Positions 22,230 to 31,342 of a DNA stretch of 40,086 bases are shown piece after piece; the stretch's first letter is position 1, and each line of letters opens with the position of its first letter. A program made the translations under genes and the position numbers. The notes beneath the pieces were generated by a model. The model searched no databases and had not been told where the DNA came from. It worked only from the letters and a program-made list of their open reading frames with translations. The stretch is taken from NCBI RefSeq assembly GCF_001646785.1, contig NZ_LRRH01000014.1:1-40086 (forward strand), read 5' to 3'. This DNA comes from Rhodococcus phenolicus (lineage in GTDB: Bacteria > Actinomycetota > Actinomycetes > Mycobacteriales > Mycobacteriaceae).

Positions 22230-22746
22230 GCCGTCACGTAGCCCCAACGCGCCCGAGGCCTTATTGCTGACGACCCCCCGTAGCGATTCGCATTCGAGTC
22301 AATCGACAGTTCCCGCGCGGTGACACCGGCTTCGCCACAGAGCACCAACTGGAGACGCCCCCTCAACTGGAGACGCCCAGCACGATGGCGACTCCCTGCC
22401 CTGAATTCATGCAGGATCGTAATGGCAAGTCCGCGGTGCCAATCCAGTTGGGCGCCGCGAGGGGAAGCGGGCATCGACAGCCTGACGCCACGTCGTGGTC
22501 AATCCGCCGTAACATTCTCTTCCCGACTCACGAATTGCCGTATGTCGGGCGCCGTCAGGCGGTCGTGTCGATCGAACAGAGATGGTCCGAACAAGTCGAT
22601 TGAGGAGAACGCCACCGAATGGCCAAGACGAACCTGGCGCCCAACCTCGGCGTCGTATGCGGTCGAGCTCCGGCCGTTCCCCCGGGTTCTTCGGCAGCCC
22701 GTAACCACACATTCTCGCGGATCGCGCTAGCCGGAGGTTCGGTCCG
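22230..22746. other. 517-base gap right of the IS pair, with a short tandem repeat
   Basis: I see no convincing gene. A minus-strand frame (22,226-22,474, 82 residues) is low in complexity and unrecognised. CAACTGGAGACGCCC occurs twice, at 22,346-22,360 and 22,364-22,378 (period 18 bases). The region must hold the promoter for the rightward gene starting at 22,747 and may contain eroded sequence left by the island's history. Confidence 0.5.
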
Positions 22747-24309
22747 ATGGACCGCGCATTCGATCTGACACGCGAACAGCACGTACTGGCCATTGACGCC
22801 CAGCGCCACGACGGGTATGTATGCCCGTGCTGTTGTGGACGTGTTCACCTGCGCGATGGGATGTCCAAGATCGCGCACTTTGCACATAAGAAGGACGAAG
22901 GTACCCCCCTCTGCGAGGAGTACCATCCCGGCAGCAATCGATACGGGCACGCACGTGACCCGATGCTCGATGGCTACAGCCCACTGTTACTCCGACTCCA
23001 CTCCGACAGAAACCGCTGGTCTCTGTTCATCGACCTCGAATCACTGACACTAGAGGAAGCTGAACGCACGGTTCCGTCGGTACTCGCGTTCGACGGATTG
23101 ACACTTCACCGCGCCGGCACCGCCCCGCGGAAGATCCGCGCGGCGTCGCTCTGGCCCGGATCAGGACGGTCCAGCGTTCTAGTGCAGCCATCCCGTGAGA
23201 GCAGCATCATCCAGACGAGCGGAAAATGGCCGAATGGGATCCGCCCCGACCGGTGGCGTACCCAACTCGCTGGACTGTCGCCGAAGGGCACACTGTTCGT
23301 TCCCCACCACGGCGGGGCCTTTCGGCGCTACGACTGGGCAACCGCTGTGCGATGGGGCGACACCGTCGTTGCTGTCGGTCCTGCTCGCGCCATGCCTCCC
23401 AACACCCTAGACATCACGACCCTCGACTCGACCGCGACGGCGGAGAACACCTGGCACGCGTGGCTCGTACGCCTGCCGAAGTCATTCAACAGCGCGGCGC
23501 GCAGGTGGCTAGCAGGATTCGGTGTCGCGCGCATCGAGCAGCGAACGACCCGAACTCGCCTCGCCACCCCGGCTGTAGAGTACGGGCCCGGTGGAGTTCC
23601 GCGGTACCTCCTCGGCGAGCCAATCGTTGTTGTTCCATCACCCCAAGCGCACGTGCTTGCCGCCGAATCGCACGCGACTTTCAATGCCAAGTCCCTCAGG
23701 CGCAGCCGCACCACCCCGCCAGTCCCCGCATGTTTCGTCTCGGCGATCGAAAGTGGGCCACTCCGTATCCGCACCGATACGACAGGTGATGCCTTTCAGA
23801 CTGAAATCATCACCGAAAGTGTTACGGCGGAACCGACAAGCGTGCCGTTGTGGTCGTTGCGCTTCAACGATCAATTACTCCCGCCATATTCGACGCAGCA
23901 GGTCCCGAATCAGGCAGACACCCTCAGGATCGGAACAACCGTACCCGCACTGAGGTTTTCGGTAACCGCCGTTGCGGGCGACAATACGATTGAATCTTCA
24001 TGGGACGCCGAGGCAAGCGCCGCAGCCGAGTGGATCATGCAACGCCTCTCGGACTCCGTCGAGATCGAGGTAAGGGCGGGAAATCTCGGATTCGTGCGGT
24101 TACATACCCATCAGTCTGCGACACCCGTGTCCCGTAGCCGCTTGATGCGCGGGGTCGAATCGCAGGATAGGAGCACCCGATCACGCATGGCATGGCGGGA
24201 AGCATACAAACTCTCGGTCGACCATGCCGACGAACCCACTGATCCTCACTGGGAGATCCGCAGGAGGAGGGGCCCATCCGATCCCACGAACCCTCTACAT
24301 AAGGTGTGA
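22747..24309 (+). CDS. CoiA-type zinc-finger protein, first gene of a four-gene module
   Basis: A 520-residue protein. The N-terminal 60 residues match the zinc-binding start of CoiA-like competence/nuclease proteins: YVCPCCCGRVHLRDG (C26, C28-C30), KIAHFAHKK (H44, H47), then a further Cys and His (LCEEYH, 56-60). The usual CoiA nuclease domain that follows this finger is not visible. Instead there is a long, mainly beta-strand region (about 75-440) and a basic C-terminus. The finger suggests nucleic-acid binding; the rest is unknown. ATG 22,747 has GGAGG 9 bases upstream. The stop overlaps the region of the next start, so it is co-transcribed with the coiled-coil gene. Confidence 0.72.
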   Translation: MDRAFDLTREQHVLAIDAQRHDGYVCPCCCGRVHLRDGMSKIAHFAHKKDEGTPLCEEYHPGSNRYGHARDPMLDGYSPLLLRLHSDRNRWSLFIDLESLTLEEAERTVPSVLAFDGLTLHRAGTAPRKIRAASLWPGSGRSSVLVQPSRESSIIQTSGKWPNGIRPDRWRTQLAGLSPKGTLFVPHHGGAFRRYDWATAVRWGDTVVAVGPARAMPPNTLDITTLDSTATAENTWHAWLVRLPKSFNSAARRWLAGFGVARIEQRTTRTRLATPAVEYGPGGVPRYLLGEPIVVVPSPQAHVLAAESHATFNAKSLRRSRTTPPVPACFVSAIESGPLRIRTDTTGDAFQTEIITESVTAEPTSVPLWSLRFNDQLLPPYSTQQVPNQADTLRIGTTVPALRFSVTAVAGDNTIESSWDAEASAAAEWIMQRLSDSVEIEVRAGNLGFVRLHTHQSATPVSRSRLMRGVESQDRSTRSRMAWREAYKLSVDHADEPTDPHWEIRRRRGPSDPTNPLHKV

Positions 24310-24311
24310 CC

Positions 24312-26459
24312 ATGACCGTGAAACCAGGAACGCGTGTCGTCGGCATGGTGGATTTCCGGAACGACCGATTCGCATTCGTTACGCCCTTGTACAACGACGT
24401 CGGCACCGGTTGGACGGCCGCACAGCCCGAGGACTATCCCAGCCGCGGGCTGGTTTTCTGGCGGCAGCCGCACCTTGACGTCTCGCCTGGATCAGCAGTC
24501 GCTTTCGATCTCGAGGAGGGCAAGGGCGAACGGGACGCGTATACAGTCAGGAACGCAGAGTTCCTGACTCCCCTCCTCGACTACGGTCTTTTCTCGTACG
24601 ACGAAGCACTCGAACGACTGACAACCTCGCGGTTGCCAGCTGGCGAGGAGGTACTCGCTGGACTTGACATCTTCGCCTGGTGCAAGGGCGACCTTCTGCT
24701 CGGCCCGCTCACGCCTCGTATCGAGGACGGCAGGTTCTACATACCTTCGGACTCCCTTCGACTCGAGCGTGTTCCGTACCGAGAAGGCCACGGAGAGAAT
24801 GCAATCTTCCAGCTGCCGAACTCGCGGTACTACTGCGCACCGACGTCCCCCGTGACTGGGAGTCTCGATTGCCGCTCCGACGCAGAGGTACTGAAGACTG
24901 CGCTCCGGGATGCTGTATCTCTGGCCGAAAAGGAATCCATCCCTGTTCCTGGATTCCTGGCGACGAAGAACCTGATCCAGAAGACAGCCGATCTGCTACG
25001 CGAGGGCGATCGCCTTGAGGATCGCCAGTACAAACTCGATCGGATCACTCGCGCACTGAAAATCTGCGAGGAGAGTGACGAGGTTCGTACTCTGACAAGG
25101 GAGATCGCGTCAGCCCTGCGCGGTGATCCGGTCGTGAAAGCCGAACTGGAGCGCGACCGCGCCACGATCCGCAGCCAGGTTGTCGCTGAAGCGATGGAGC
25201 AGGTCCGGAAGGATATCGAAACCGAAAATTCGATACTCTCCCAACTTCGCGACGAGAAATCGGCGCTCGATAAGGAATATGTCAGCACGCGAGCACTCTT
25301 GGAAAAGACTCAGCGGGAGCTCGAATCCGCCAAGAATGATCTCAGCAGACAACTCGAGTCGATCGAGAACTCCGTCGCTGACCGTATTGCCGAACTGGTC
25401 GACGATGCCTCTGACTTGCTCAGCGAGTCCGTCATCCTGCGTGCAGTCGGCGTCGGCTCATCAGCAACATCGACGCAGCCGAAGCAGATCTACACCGCTA
25501 TCGATCCGTTCAGTGGCCGCTCCTCGCTGACGCCGCGCGAAAAGACGTCGGTGAGCAAGTTGCTCCGCGCAGCTGGCGAGGCCTTTGGAATCGATGCCAC
25601 GGTATTGAACCGGATCCACGCTGCTGTCCGCGCCGGCCTGCTTCCTGTCCTGACCGGCAACGGCGGGCCAGCAGCACTTTCCGCGTATGCCACGGCAGTG
25701 TGCTCTGGACGCATTACTTCGATGCCGGTGGGCCACGATTTTCTCCATCCGGTCGACTTGCTCGGCCTTCGCGCAGCAAACCCCCCGGCTACGCGGGTGC
25801 ACAGCGGACTCCTGCCTGGCGCCGACGCTGGGGTACGCGACGGCGGCCCTGGCCTCCTCGTCCTCGACTCGTTCAATCAGGCCCCTACAGAGTCGTACCT
25901 TCTGCCGTGGCTTCAAACACACGATCGAGGCATCACGGTCCCCGAGGTTGCCCGCGAAATGGTCGGTGTGGCGCGCGTCGTCCCCGACCAGAACTTGCTG
26001 TTCGCGGCAACAACTGCAGTCGGGACGACGACAGCGCCCGTAAGTCCCGACATGTGGGGCTATGCCGTGGCCATCGATGTTCCGAAGCCCGGACGAACGC
26101 GCGCGAACTCGCCTACTCGGACGACCATCGATCGTCAGTCCGTGTCTGGTCCCCATCCCCAGTCAGCTTCGCTGGTATCGAAGCTCGAAGAATCGCTCGG
26201 CGCGATCTGGGTCATTGATGATGGCTTGCTGGACACATCGCGTCGCTTCGCCACAGGCCTGATCGAACTACAGGATTCCAGTGCGATCACCACATCGGTT
26301 CTCGAGTGCGTGATCCTCCCCGCTCTCGCAACCAGTCTGTCCGGCGTGAATCTCACCGACGCGGTTAGCGACGTCCTCGGCCTGGTTCCCAAGACGGATC
26401 AAAACCGTCCACAAAAATTGCAGAACCTAGCTCAGCGCCTGCACCAGAGGTTCGCATGA
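24312..26459 (+). CDS. Coiled-coil protein with degenerate McrB-like AAA core
   Basis: A 715-residue protein. The N-terminal 85 residues (TRVVGMVDFRNDRFAFVTPL and on) look like a small OB/cold-shock-type barrel. A helical region with a long coiled coil follows (about 272-365). The C-terminal half lines up with McrB-type AAA ATPases by motif order: LLPVLTGNGGPAAL at the P-loop (443-456), PVDLLGLRA (480-488), LLVLDSFNQAPTESYLLPWL at Walker B (515-534) and NLLFAATTAVG at sensor 1 (561-571). The P-loop lacks the GK[ST] lysine and Walker B has Ser for Glu, so ATP hydrolysis is unlikely. ATG 24,312 has AAGG 7 bases upstream; GTG 24,306 is an alternative. Its TGA overlaps the next ATG (ATGA). Confidence 0.7.
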   Translation: MTVKPGTRVVGMVDFRNDRFAFVTPLYNDVGTGWTAAQPEDYPSRGLVFWRQPHLDVSPGSAVAFDLEEGKGERDAYTVRNAEFLTPLLDYGLFSYDEALERLTTSRLPAGEEVLAGLDIFAWCKGDLLLGPLTPRIEDGRFYIPSDSLRLERVPYREGHGENAIFQLPNSRYYCAPTSPVTGSLDCRSDAEVLKTALRDAVSLAEKESIPVPGFLATKNLIQKTADLLREGDRLEDRQYKLDRITRALKICEESDEVRTLTREIASALRGDPVVKAELERDRATIRSQVVAEAMEQVRKDIETENSILSQLRDEKSALDKEYVSTRALLEKTQRELESAKNDLSRQLESIENSVADRIAELVDDASDLLSESVILRAVGVGSSATSTQPKQIYTAIDPFSGRSSLTPREKTSVSKLLRAAGEAFGIDATVLNRIHAAVRAGLLPVLTGNGGPAALSAYATAVCSGRITSMPVGHDFLHPVDLLGLRAANPPATRVHSGLLPGADAGVRDGGPGLLVLDSFNQAPTESYLLPWLQTHDRGITVPEVAREMVGVARVVPDQNLLFAATTAVGTTTAPVSPDMWGYAVAIDVPKPGRTRANSPTRTTIDRQSVSGPHPQSASLVSKLEESLGAIWVIDDGLLDTSRRFATGLIELQDSSAITTSVLECVILPALATSLSGVNLTDAVSDVLGLVPKTDQNRPQKLQNLAQRLHQRFA

Positions 26460-27499
26460 TCACTGGGTCACCACGGATCGAAGTAGCGAACGAGTACCAT
26501 CCGAAGGATCACATGTGTTCTGCGCTTGGTCTTCCTCGCGCCACGTCCTCGCTCGAACTAAGCTTCGAACTTCTCCGCGCCGTGACATGGGCGTCGACTG
26601 CGGGACGAGTTCCGGTATCGACGCGCACGCTGCTCGACCGTGCAATGGAGGCAGATTCTGCACTTACTGAGGGCGATGTCGACCAGGTCGACCGACGCCG
26701 CGTTCTGCACGATCGTCTCGAGGAACTCGCCACCGTCGGAGATGTCGCAGCCTTGCGACGTGGACAGTGGCTGTCCGTCCCCGGCTCGGTTGTGCAACTC
26801 ACGGACCGCAAGGAAAATGCGCTTCTGGTAAGCGGAATTCCGCTCCGCCACCTCGATTCGAAGATTCGGTCATCGATTCACCTGAACGGAGCGACGCGTC
26901 GGCTCTCCGATCTCTCGATCGTCTCGCAGCTCGCGCTGCCCGTTGTCGGCCTCGACGATTGGATCGGCCGACCGCGCCAACCGCTCTCCGAGTGGACCGA
27001 AGGGTTCCTGTTGATGTCGCTTTCCCCGGCGCCGGAGCCCTTCGACTTCGACGCAGTCAAGGTCTACCGACCTGTGCGTGCGCGACGTGGTGCCAGGCAA
27101 GCAGACCGCTGGTTCGATCTCACTGACGACGTCCACGGCCGTCACCTTGCACGCATATCCGGTCTCGCCGAGTTGAACGAACATCACATCGTCGATGTTG
27201 CGGAGGGCCGGGTCTTAGCGCTCAGCGTCGAGCTGTCGCATGATGTCCGGCGACTGATGTACGGACTGGACACGCGAGGTGGCAACCCTACCGTCGCGCA
27301 ATGGTCCGACTCCGATACCAGAGTTCGACTACGAGTGACCAACCCCCTTCCGGCCGCGGAGGCGCGTGCGTTCGCGGCGATTGCCGAACCACCGCATGAC
27401 CGAACATGGACGATCCGCGGCGACATTGGTACCCCCCGCCAGCTACTAGTGGACCTCGGCATCGCACTGGTGTCAGGGTCGACCAAGCATACGAATTGA
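26456..27499 (+). CDS. Unrecognised protein, third gene of the module
   Basis: A 347-residue soluble protein starting in an ATGA overlap with the previous stop; AGAGG lies 5 bases before the ATG. A predicted helical, possibly winged-helix region (about 25-100, ending at RRGQWLSVPGSVVQL) is followed by mixed strands and helices. I see no catalytic motif, metal site, membrane helix or signal peptide and cannot name a family. Tight coupling to the coiled-coil gene suggests that the two proteins act together in a fixed ratio. A gap of 206 bases separates it from the HEPN gene. Confidence 0.68.
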   Translation: MITGSPRIEVANEYHPKDHMCSALGLPRATSSLELSFELLRAVTWASTAGRVPVSTRTLLDRAMEADSALTEGDVDQVDRRRVLHDRLEELATVGDVAALRRGQWLSVPGSVVQLTDRKENALLVSGIPLRHLDSKIRSSIHLNGATRRLSDLSIVSQLALPVVGLDDWIGRPRQPLSEWTEGFLLMSLSPAPEPFDFDAVKVYRPVRARRGARQADRWFDLTDDVHGRHLARISGLAELNEHHIVDVAEGRVLALSVELSHDVRRLMYGLDTRGGNPTVAQWSDSDTRVRLRVTNPLPAAEARAFAAIAEPPHDRTWTIRGDIGTPRQLLVDLGIALVSGSTKHTN

Positions 27500-27705
27500 C
27501 ATCCCAACGCGTCACCTCCCCGGGTAACGCTCGCCCTGGCAATGCGTGGTGATCAGCTAACACGCACAGCTCCTAGGGCATGACCATCGCCACGGTATTG
27601 GGCATCCATCGCGGACATATACTTCCAACAATTACGACACTATTACCGACCATCCACGAACGCCTCTCGCAGAGAGGACAGTCCGGCTCCCCGAGGAACT
27701 TCTGC

Positions 27706-28833
27706 ATGCGATTTAATCCCAAACTGTCCGTATCTGCCGGCCTCGACCACCTCGCTGATCGCCTCGATCCGATCATTGCTGCCAGGTTCGCTGCTGACCT
27801 ACCTGACCATCCCTGGACCGTCGTATTGACACAGCTGGACCAACTCGCGGGAAGGCCGCCGAAGCTGTATAGCGCGACGGACCTTCAGACCCAACTCAAG
27901 ATGTTTACCCGACGTCTCGGAAAGCTGGGGTACCCGTTCGATGACAACCGACAGACCGTCGGAACGCTTGGTCGTGAGCTTACAATCGTGCGCAATGCGC
28001 GGGCTCATGGCGATCCGTTTACGTGCCTAGACGCTTGGCGCGCCCACGACTACTGCGTCCGCCTCCTGGAATATTTTGGCGACAAGCAGGGGCTCGAGCG
28101 AGCGAATGAGCTTCGTCAAGAGGCACTTGTGGCCTACGTCGAGGAGCAAGGAATCGCACCAGCCGAGATTTCTTCGCCCCCTACTTCTATCGCTTCATCT
28201 GAATCCGAAGGACTCGACAGCACGAACTCGTTAACGGAATCCAGGAATGGGCCGGAGTCTGAACTTGTCTCCCCGAGCCCTGAAGTTTTCATTCGCGAGC
28301 CAGTCGCACAGCCAAGCATAATTGGCAACGCTCGACTCTCATTCCAGCCGTGGGAACCTGTTCCCGTCGGCGATATTTCCGTACTGGACGATCTACCCAA
28401 ACTGGCAGCAAAGCAGAAAGTCCGCGCGGTAGCCGTTGAGATTGTGGAAGCTGAGGGCCCCATTCATGTCGATCGGCTGGCCCAGCATGTTGCCGCATCG
28501 TTCGGGGTGCGGAAGCTATACTCCAATCGTGCATCCAAGATCGTCAGGCAGGCAAGGTCCGCGGGTCTATTAATCGACGATGAAAAGTTTGTGTGGCCCG
28601 ACGGGATCACTCCTGAAACGTGGAGTGAGTTTCGCCCCAACTCGAACGAAGTCGACCGCCCTATTCAACACATCAGCCCCACCGAAATTGCCAACGCAAT
28701 GCATTTCTTGAAGCAACACTCACCAAACATGTCTTACGACGAGCTGGACAGCTCGACGCTGCGTACATTTGGCCGAACACGCCGAACCAAGCCATGCGCA
28801 ATCCAGCTAGAGAAAGCCAAAGCTCTCCTTTGA
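27706..28833 (+). CDS. Swt1-type HEPN protein with DUF3320-like C-terminus
   Basis: A 375-residue protein. Residues about 10-125 fit the Swt1-type HEPN domain: a four-helix bundle with WTVVLTQLDQLAGRP, a YSATDLQTQLKMFTRRLGKL helix and ELTIVRNARAHGDPF carrying the RNase motif R-x4-H (R96, H101). A Ser/Pro/Glu-rich linker (about 140-220) leads to a DUF3320-like winged region (VEIVEAEGPIHVDRLAQHVA, 'FGVRKLYSNRASKIV', FVWPDG), a domain otherwise found at the end of large DUF4011 helicases. HEPN proteins are often RNases in toxin and defence systems. ATG 27,706 is chosen because AGGAA lies 7 bases upstream; ATG 27,580 would add 42 residues with no ribosome site. It precedes the phosphorothioation operon by 276 bases. 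Confidence 0.72.
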   Translation: MRFNPKLSVSAGLDHLADRLDPIIAARFAADLPDHPWTVVLTQLDQLAGRPPKLYSATDLQTQLKMFTRRLGKLGYPFDDNRQTVGTLGRELTIVRNARAHGDPFTCLDAWRAHDYCVRLLEYFGDKQGLERANELRQEALVAYVEEQGIAPAEISSPPTSIASSESEGLDSTNSLTESRNGPESELVSPSPEVFIREPVAQPSIIGNARLSFQPWEPVPVGDISVLDDLPKLAAKQKVRAVAVEIVEAEGPIHVDRLAQHVAASFGVRKLYSNRASKIVRQARSAGLLIDDEKFVWPDGITPETWSEFRPNSNEVDRPIQHISPTEIANAMHFLKQHSPNMSYDELDSSTLRTFGRTRRTKPCAIQLEKAKALL

Positions 28834-29109
28834 TTGCAAAGCACCCGCGCGAAGCGGCCCAGCCTTACGCAGTCAGGCGTGGTATGGCGACTAGGTAACA
28901 CTTCAACACTTACACACGACAAGCGGTTGGACACTGAGTCATGGTTCGAGCCATACCTTCGCACGCGCGAGCATCACTGCGAACTCTGGTCGGCGTGGAG
29001 GTATCAATTGGGCCCGACCTCGTGTCAGTCCTATGTGCAAGGGTCTAGAGGACCTTGAGAGCACGGCCGAGCACTGCTCCCCAGGACCGCCCACTAGGAT
29101 CGGTGAACA
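28834..29109 (+). promoter_or_regulatory. Upstream region of the phosphorothioation operon
   Basis: No gene is seen in these 276 bases. They separate the HEPN gene from the cysteine desulfurase gene and should hold the operon's promoter. Two AACACTT repeats (28,897-28,903 and 28,905-28,911) and a near-perfect palindrome (28,941-28,954) are visible. I cannot place a convincing -10/-35 pair. Confidence 0.45.
28941..28954. promoter_or_regulatory. 14-base near-palindrome, candidate operator
   Basis: ATGGTTCGAGCCAT differs from its own reverse complement only at one symmetric pair (T/G). It lies about 155 bases before the first gene of the operon. A TTGGAC hexamer precedes it and CATACC follows, so it could overlap a weak promoter. 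Phosphorothioation loci often have a dedicated repressor, but no regulator gene is seen here. Confidence 0.25.
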
Positions 29110-30276
29110 ATGATCTACCTCGACTACAACGCCTCGACGCCCGTGGACGCACGCGTGGCCTCACTGGTACAAGAAGCATCTCACGCGTATGCCAACCCCT
29201 CTAGTACCCAGCATCGCGCAGGTCAGCAGGCCGCCGAGCTAGTCGAGCACGCCCGGCAGAGACTCGCGACCGCCGTCCACCGAACGCCGCGCGAGATCGT
29301 GTTCACTGCGGGGGCTAGCGAGGCCGCCGCCATCGGCATCATCGGCGCGATGTTAGGAGACTCACGCCGACCAAATGTAGTGATCGGCGCCACCGAGCAT
29401 AAGGCCATCATCCAGGCCGCGGAAGCAGGTGCTCGCCTTGGCGGCGGGGAGGTGCGCATCGCTTCGGTCGACCACTCCGGACTCCTCGATCTGTCTCGCT
29501 TGAACGAATTGGTCGACGATTCGGTCTCCGTTGTTGCCGTGATGGCCGCAAATAACGAAACCGGGGTCATGGGTCCGGTTGAACAGGCCAGCGTCATCGC
29601 TCACAGCCGTGGTGCACTGTTCTTCAGCGACATAACGCAGCTTCTAGGAAAAGGTGACACCACCGACGTCAGTACCCACGCCGACTTGATGGTTTGCAGC
29701 AGCCACAAGCTGTATGGACCGAAAGGCGCGGGTGCTCTCATCGCTTCTCGACACACCCAGAAGGCTTTGTTCCCCATCTTGGGCGGCGGGGGACAAGAAT
29801 TCGGCTTACGCGGCGGTACGTCGAATGCCCCAGCTCTTACCGGCTTTGGCCTGGCAGCAGAGCTCGCCACCCAATGTCTGCCTGAGACTATGAATCGACT
29901 CACGGTACTCCGCGACCAACTATGGCACGGTCTCCAAGAGCTCGGCTCAGTCGAGATAAATGGGGGCGACGCGCCGCGAGTGTGCAACACGCTCAATGTG
30001 CGCATCGCGGGAGCCGATGCGGAAGCCGTCATGGCTTCGATGCCCGACGTAGCAGTGTCATCAGGCAGCGCGTGTCAATCCGCGGTGCCCACCCCTTCTC
30101 ACGTGCTCCTGGCGATGGGCCGATCTACGACAGAGGCCGGGGAATCACTCCGGCTCTCGATCGGCACACCTACCACCGAATCAGACATACGGGCATCGAT
30201 CGCAAAGCTATCTGCGGCTGCACTGCGCGTCCGCGAACTTACAGGAGATCTGGAAAGGTTCCTCGATGACGCTTGA
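29110..30276 (+). CDS. sspA: Cysteine desulfurase of the DNA phosphorothioation system (SspA type)
   Basis: A 388-residue PLP enzyme of the NifS/IscS class that takes sulfur from L-cysteine and passes it on as persulfide. Key residues are visible: H97 in ATEHKAI (stacks on PLP), the DITQLLGK region near 174-181, the PLP lysine K200 in SSHKLYGPKGAG, and the catalytic C322 in SSGSACQSAVP. It begins at ATG 29,110 and overlaps the DUF4007 gene by 11 bases. Because it is followed by DUF4007, a large ATPase and a PAPS-reductase-like enzyme in that order, it is assigned as SspA rather than housekeeping IscS. DndA is the equivalent in double-strand Dnd systems, but no dndB, dndD or dndE homologue follows. 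Confidence 0.85.
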   Translation: MIYLDYNASTPVDARVASLVQEASHAYANPSSTQHRAGQQAAELVEHARQRLATAVHRTPREIVFTAGASEAAAIGIIGAMLGDSRRPNVVIGATEHKAIIQAAEAGARLGGGEVRIASVDHSGLLDLSRLNELVDDSVSVVAVMAANNETGVMGPVEQASVIAHSRGALFFSDITQLLGKGDTTDVSTHADLMVCSSHKLYGPKGAGALIASRHTQKALFPILGGGGQEFGLRGGTSNAPALTGFGLAAELATQCLPETMNRLTVLRDQLWHGLQELGSVEINGGDAPRVCNTLNVRIAGADAEAVMASMPDVAVSSGSACQSAVPTPSHVLLAMGRSTTEAGESLRLSIGTPTTESDIRASIAKLSAAALRVRELTGDLERFLDDA

Positions 30277-31342
30277 GCAAGCCGCTATCCCCACTTTCGC
30301 GAACCATCAGACTTTCCATCCGCGGTTCGGATGGATAAAAAAGGGATACGACGCCGCCGTCTCAGATCCCGATATTTTCAATATGCCGCACGCGCCAGTC
30401 GCATTGGGCGTCGGAAAAAACATGGTAGACGCTATTCGATTTTGGTCGACCGCCGTAAAAGTCGTAACACGCGTACCCCATCCAGAAAAATCGCGGGTTA
30501 CGACAACGGTTCCGACTCGATTCGGATATGCTCTATTGGATGATCATCATGGCTTCGATCCGTATATGGAGGACACAACCACTTTGTGGCTCCTCCACTG
30601 GCAAGCGGTTTCTACGCCTTCTTTCCTACCGGTCTGGCGTCTAGCATTCAATGATTTCAGCGCCGTCGAGTTCACCGAAGAAGAGTTGCAGAGATTCTGC
30701 GTCGATGAAATAGCTGCAACGACGTGGGCCAAGCCTAGAGAGTCGAGCATCCACAAGGATGCCGACTGCCTGCTGCGGATGTACACGCGTCGGGAAACTA
30801 AGGGTCGCCAGACCCTCGACGATTTGCTGGACTCCCCTTTCAGGGAGCTCCAAATCATCCAGCCATCCCCTGGATCGAGAAAGAGTTTTCGATTCGTGCG
30901 AGGCGAAAAGAAGAGCCTTTCTCCGACCGCGATCGCATATACATGCCTCGACTATATGGACAAACATGATCGCGGAAGCAGGACGGTTTCCTCGACGCGG
31001 CTCGCGCTTGACCCGGGCTCCCCTGGACGCCTCCTGAAGATCACGGAGCACGAGATCGTAGATGCGCTTGAATCCGCCTCCCTCGAAGCCGGCGGTTTTC
31101 GAGTTGCTCGACCTGCGGGCAGTCGCCAACTGGTCGTAGACGATCAGCCCGCACTCGCGGCCTTGGCGGTTCTCGCTTCTCACTACAGGAAGCTCGACCG
31201 CACGTTGGAAATTGATGATCTCGAAGTCGCAGGCCATTCCGCCATGCAGCCGCTCTACAGCGACTTTCTCACAAGCCCGGAGGAATCGATCTACTCCGGC
31301 CAGACCGGCTCGAAGCGTGGCAAGAAGGGGACTGTGGCATGA
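30266..31342 (+). CDS. sspB: DUF4007 family protein (SspB type)
   Basis: A 358-residue protein with the DUF4007 signature at its start: NHQTFHPRFGWIKKGYD, DPDIFNMPHAPVALGVGKN and MVDAIRFWSTA. In the single-strand phosphorothioation system SspB is described as a DNA nicking protein, and to my knowledge it belongs to DUF4007; the family link is from memory. It would nick the DNA strand where sulfur is to be inserted. ATG 30,266 lies inside the end of the desulfurase gene with GGAAAGG upstream, and its TGA overlaps the start of the ATPase gene (ATGA), so all are translationally coupled. I see no classical nuclease motif in the C-terminal half. Confidence 0.8.
   Translation: MTLEQAAIPTFANHQTFHPRFGWIKKGYDAAVSDPDIFNMPHAPVALGVGKNMVDAIRFWSTAVKVVTRVPHPEKSRVTTTVPTRFGYALLDDHHGFDPYMEDTTTLWLLHWQAVSTPSFLPVWRLAFNDFSAVEFTEEELQRFCVDEIAATTWAKPRESSIHKDADCLLRMYTRRETKGRQTLDDLLDSPFRELQIIQPSPGSRKSFRFVRGEKKSLSPTAIAYTCLDYMDKHDRGSRTVSSTRLALDPGSPGRLLKITEHEIVDALESASLEAGGFRVARPAGSRQLVVDDQPALAALAVLASHYRKLDRTLEIDDLEVAGHSAMQPLYSDFLTSPEESIYSGQTGSKRGKKGTVA

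Noticed and set aside
22226-22474. Leftward 82-residue frame ending at the IS5 border
   Set aside because: Low-complexity repeats, no ribosome site and no recognisable family; may at most be a relic.
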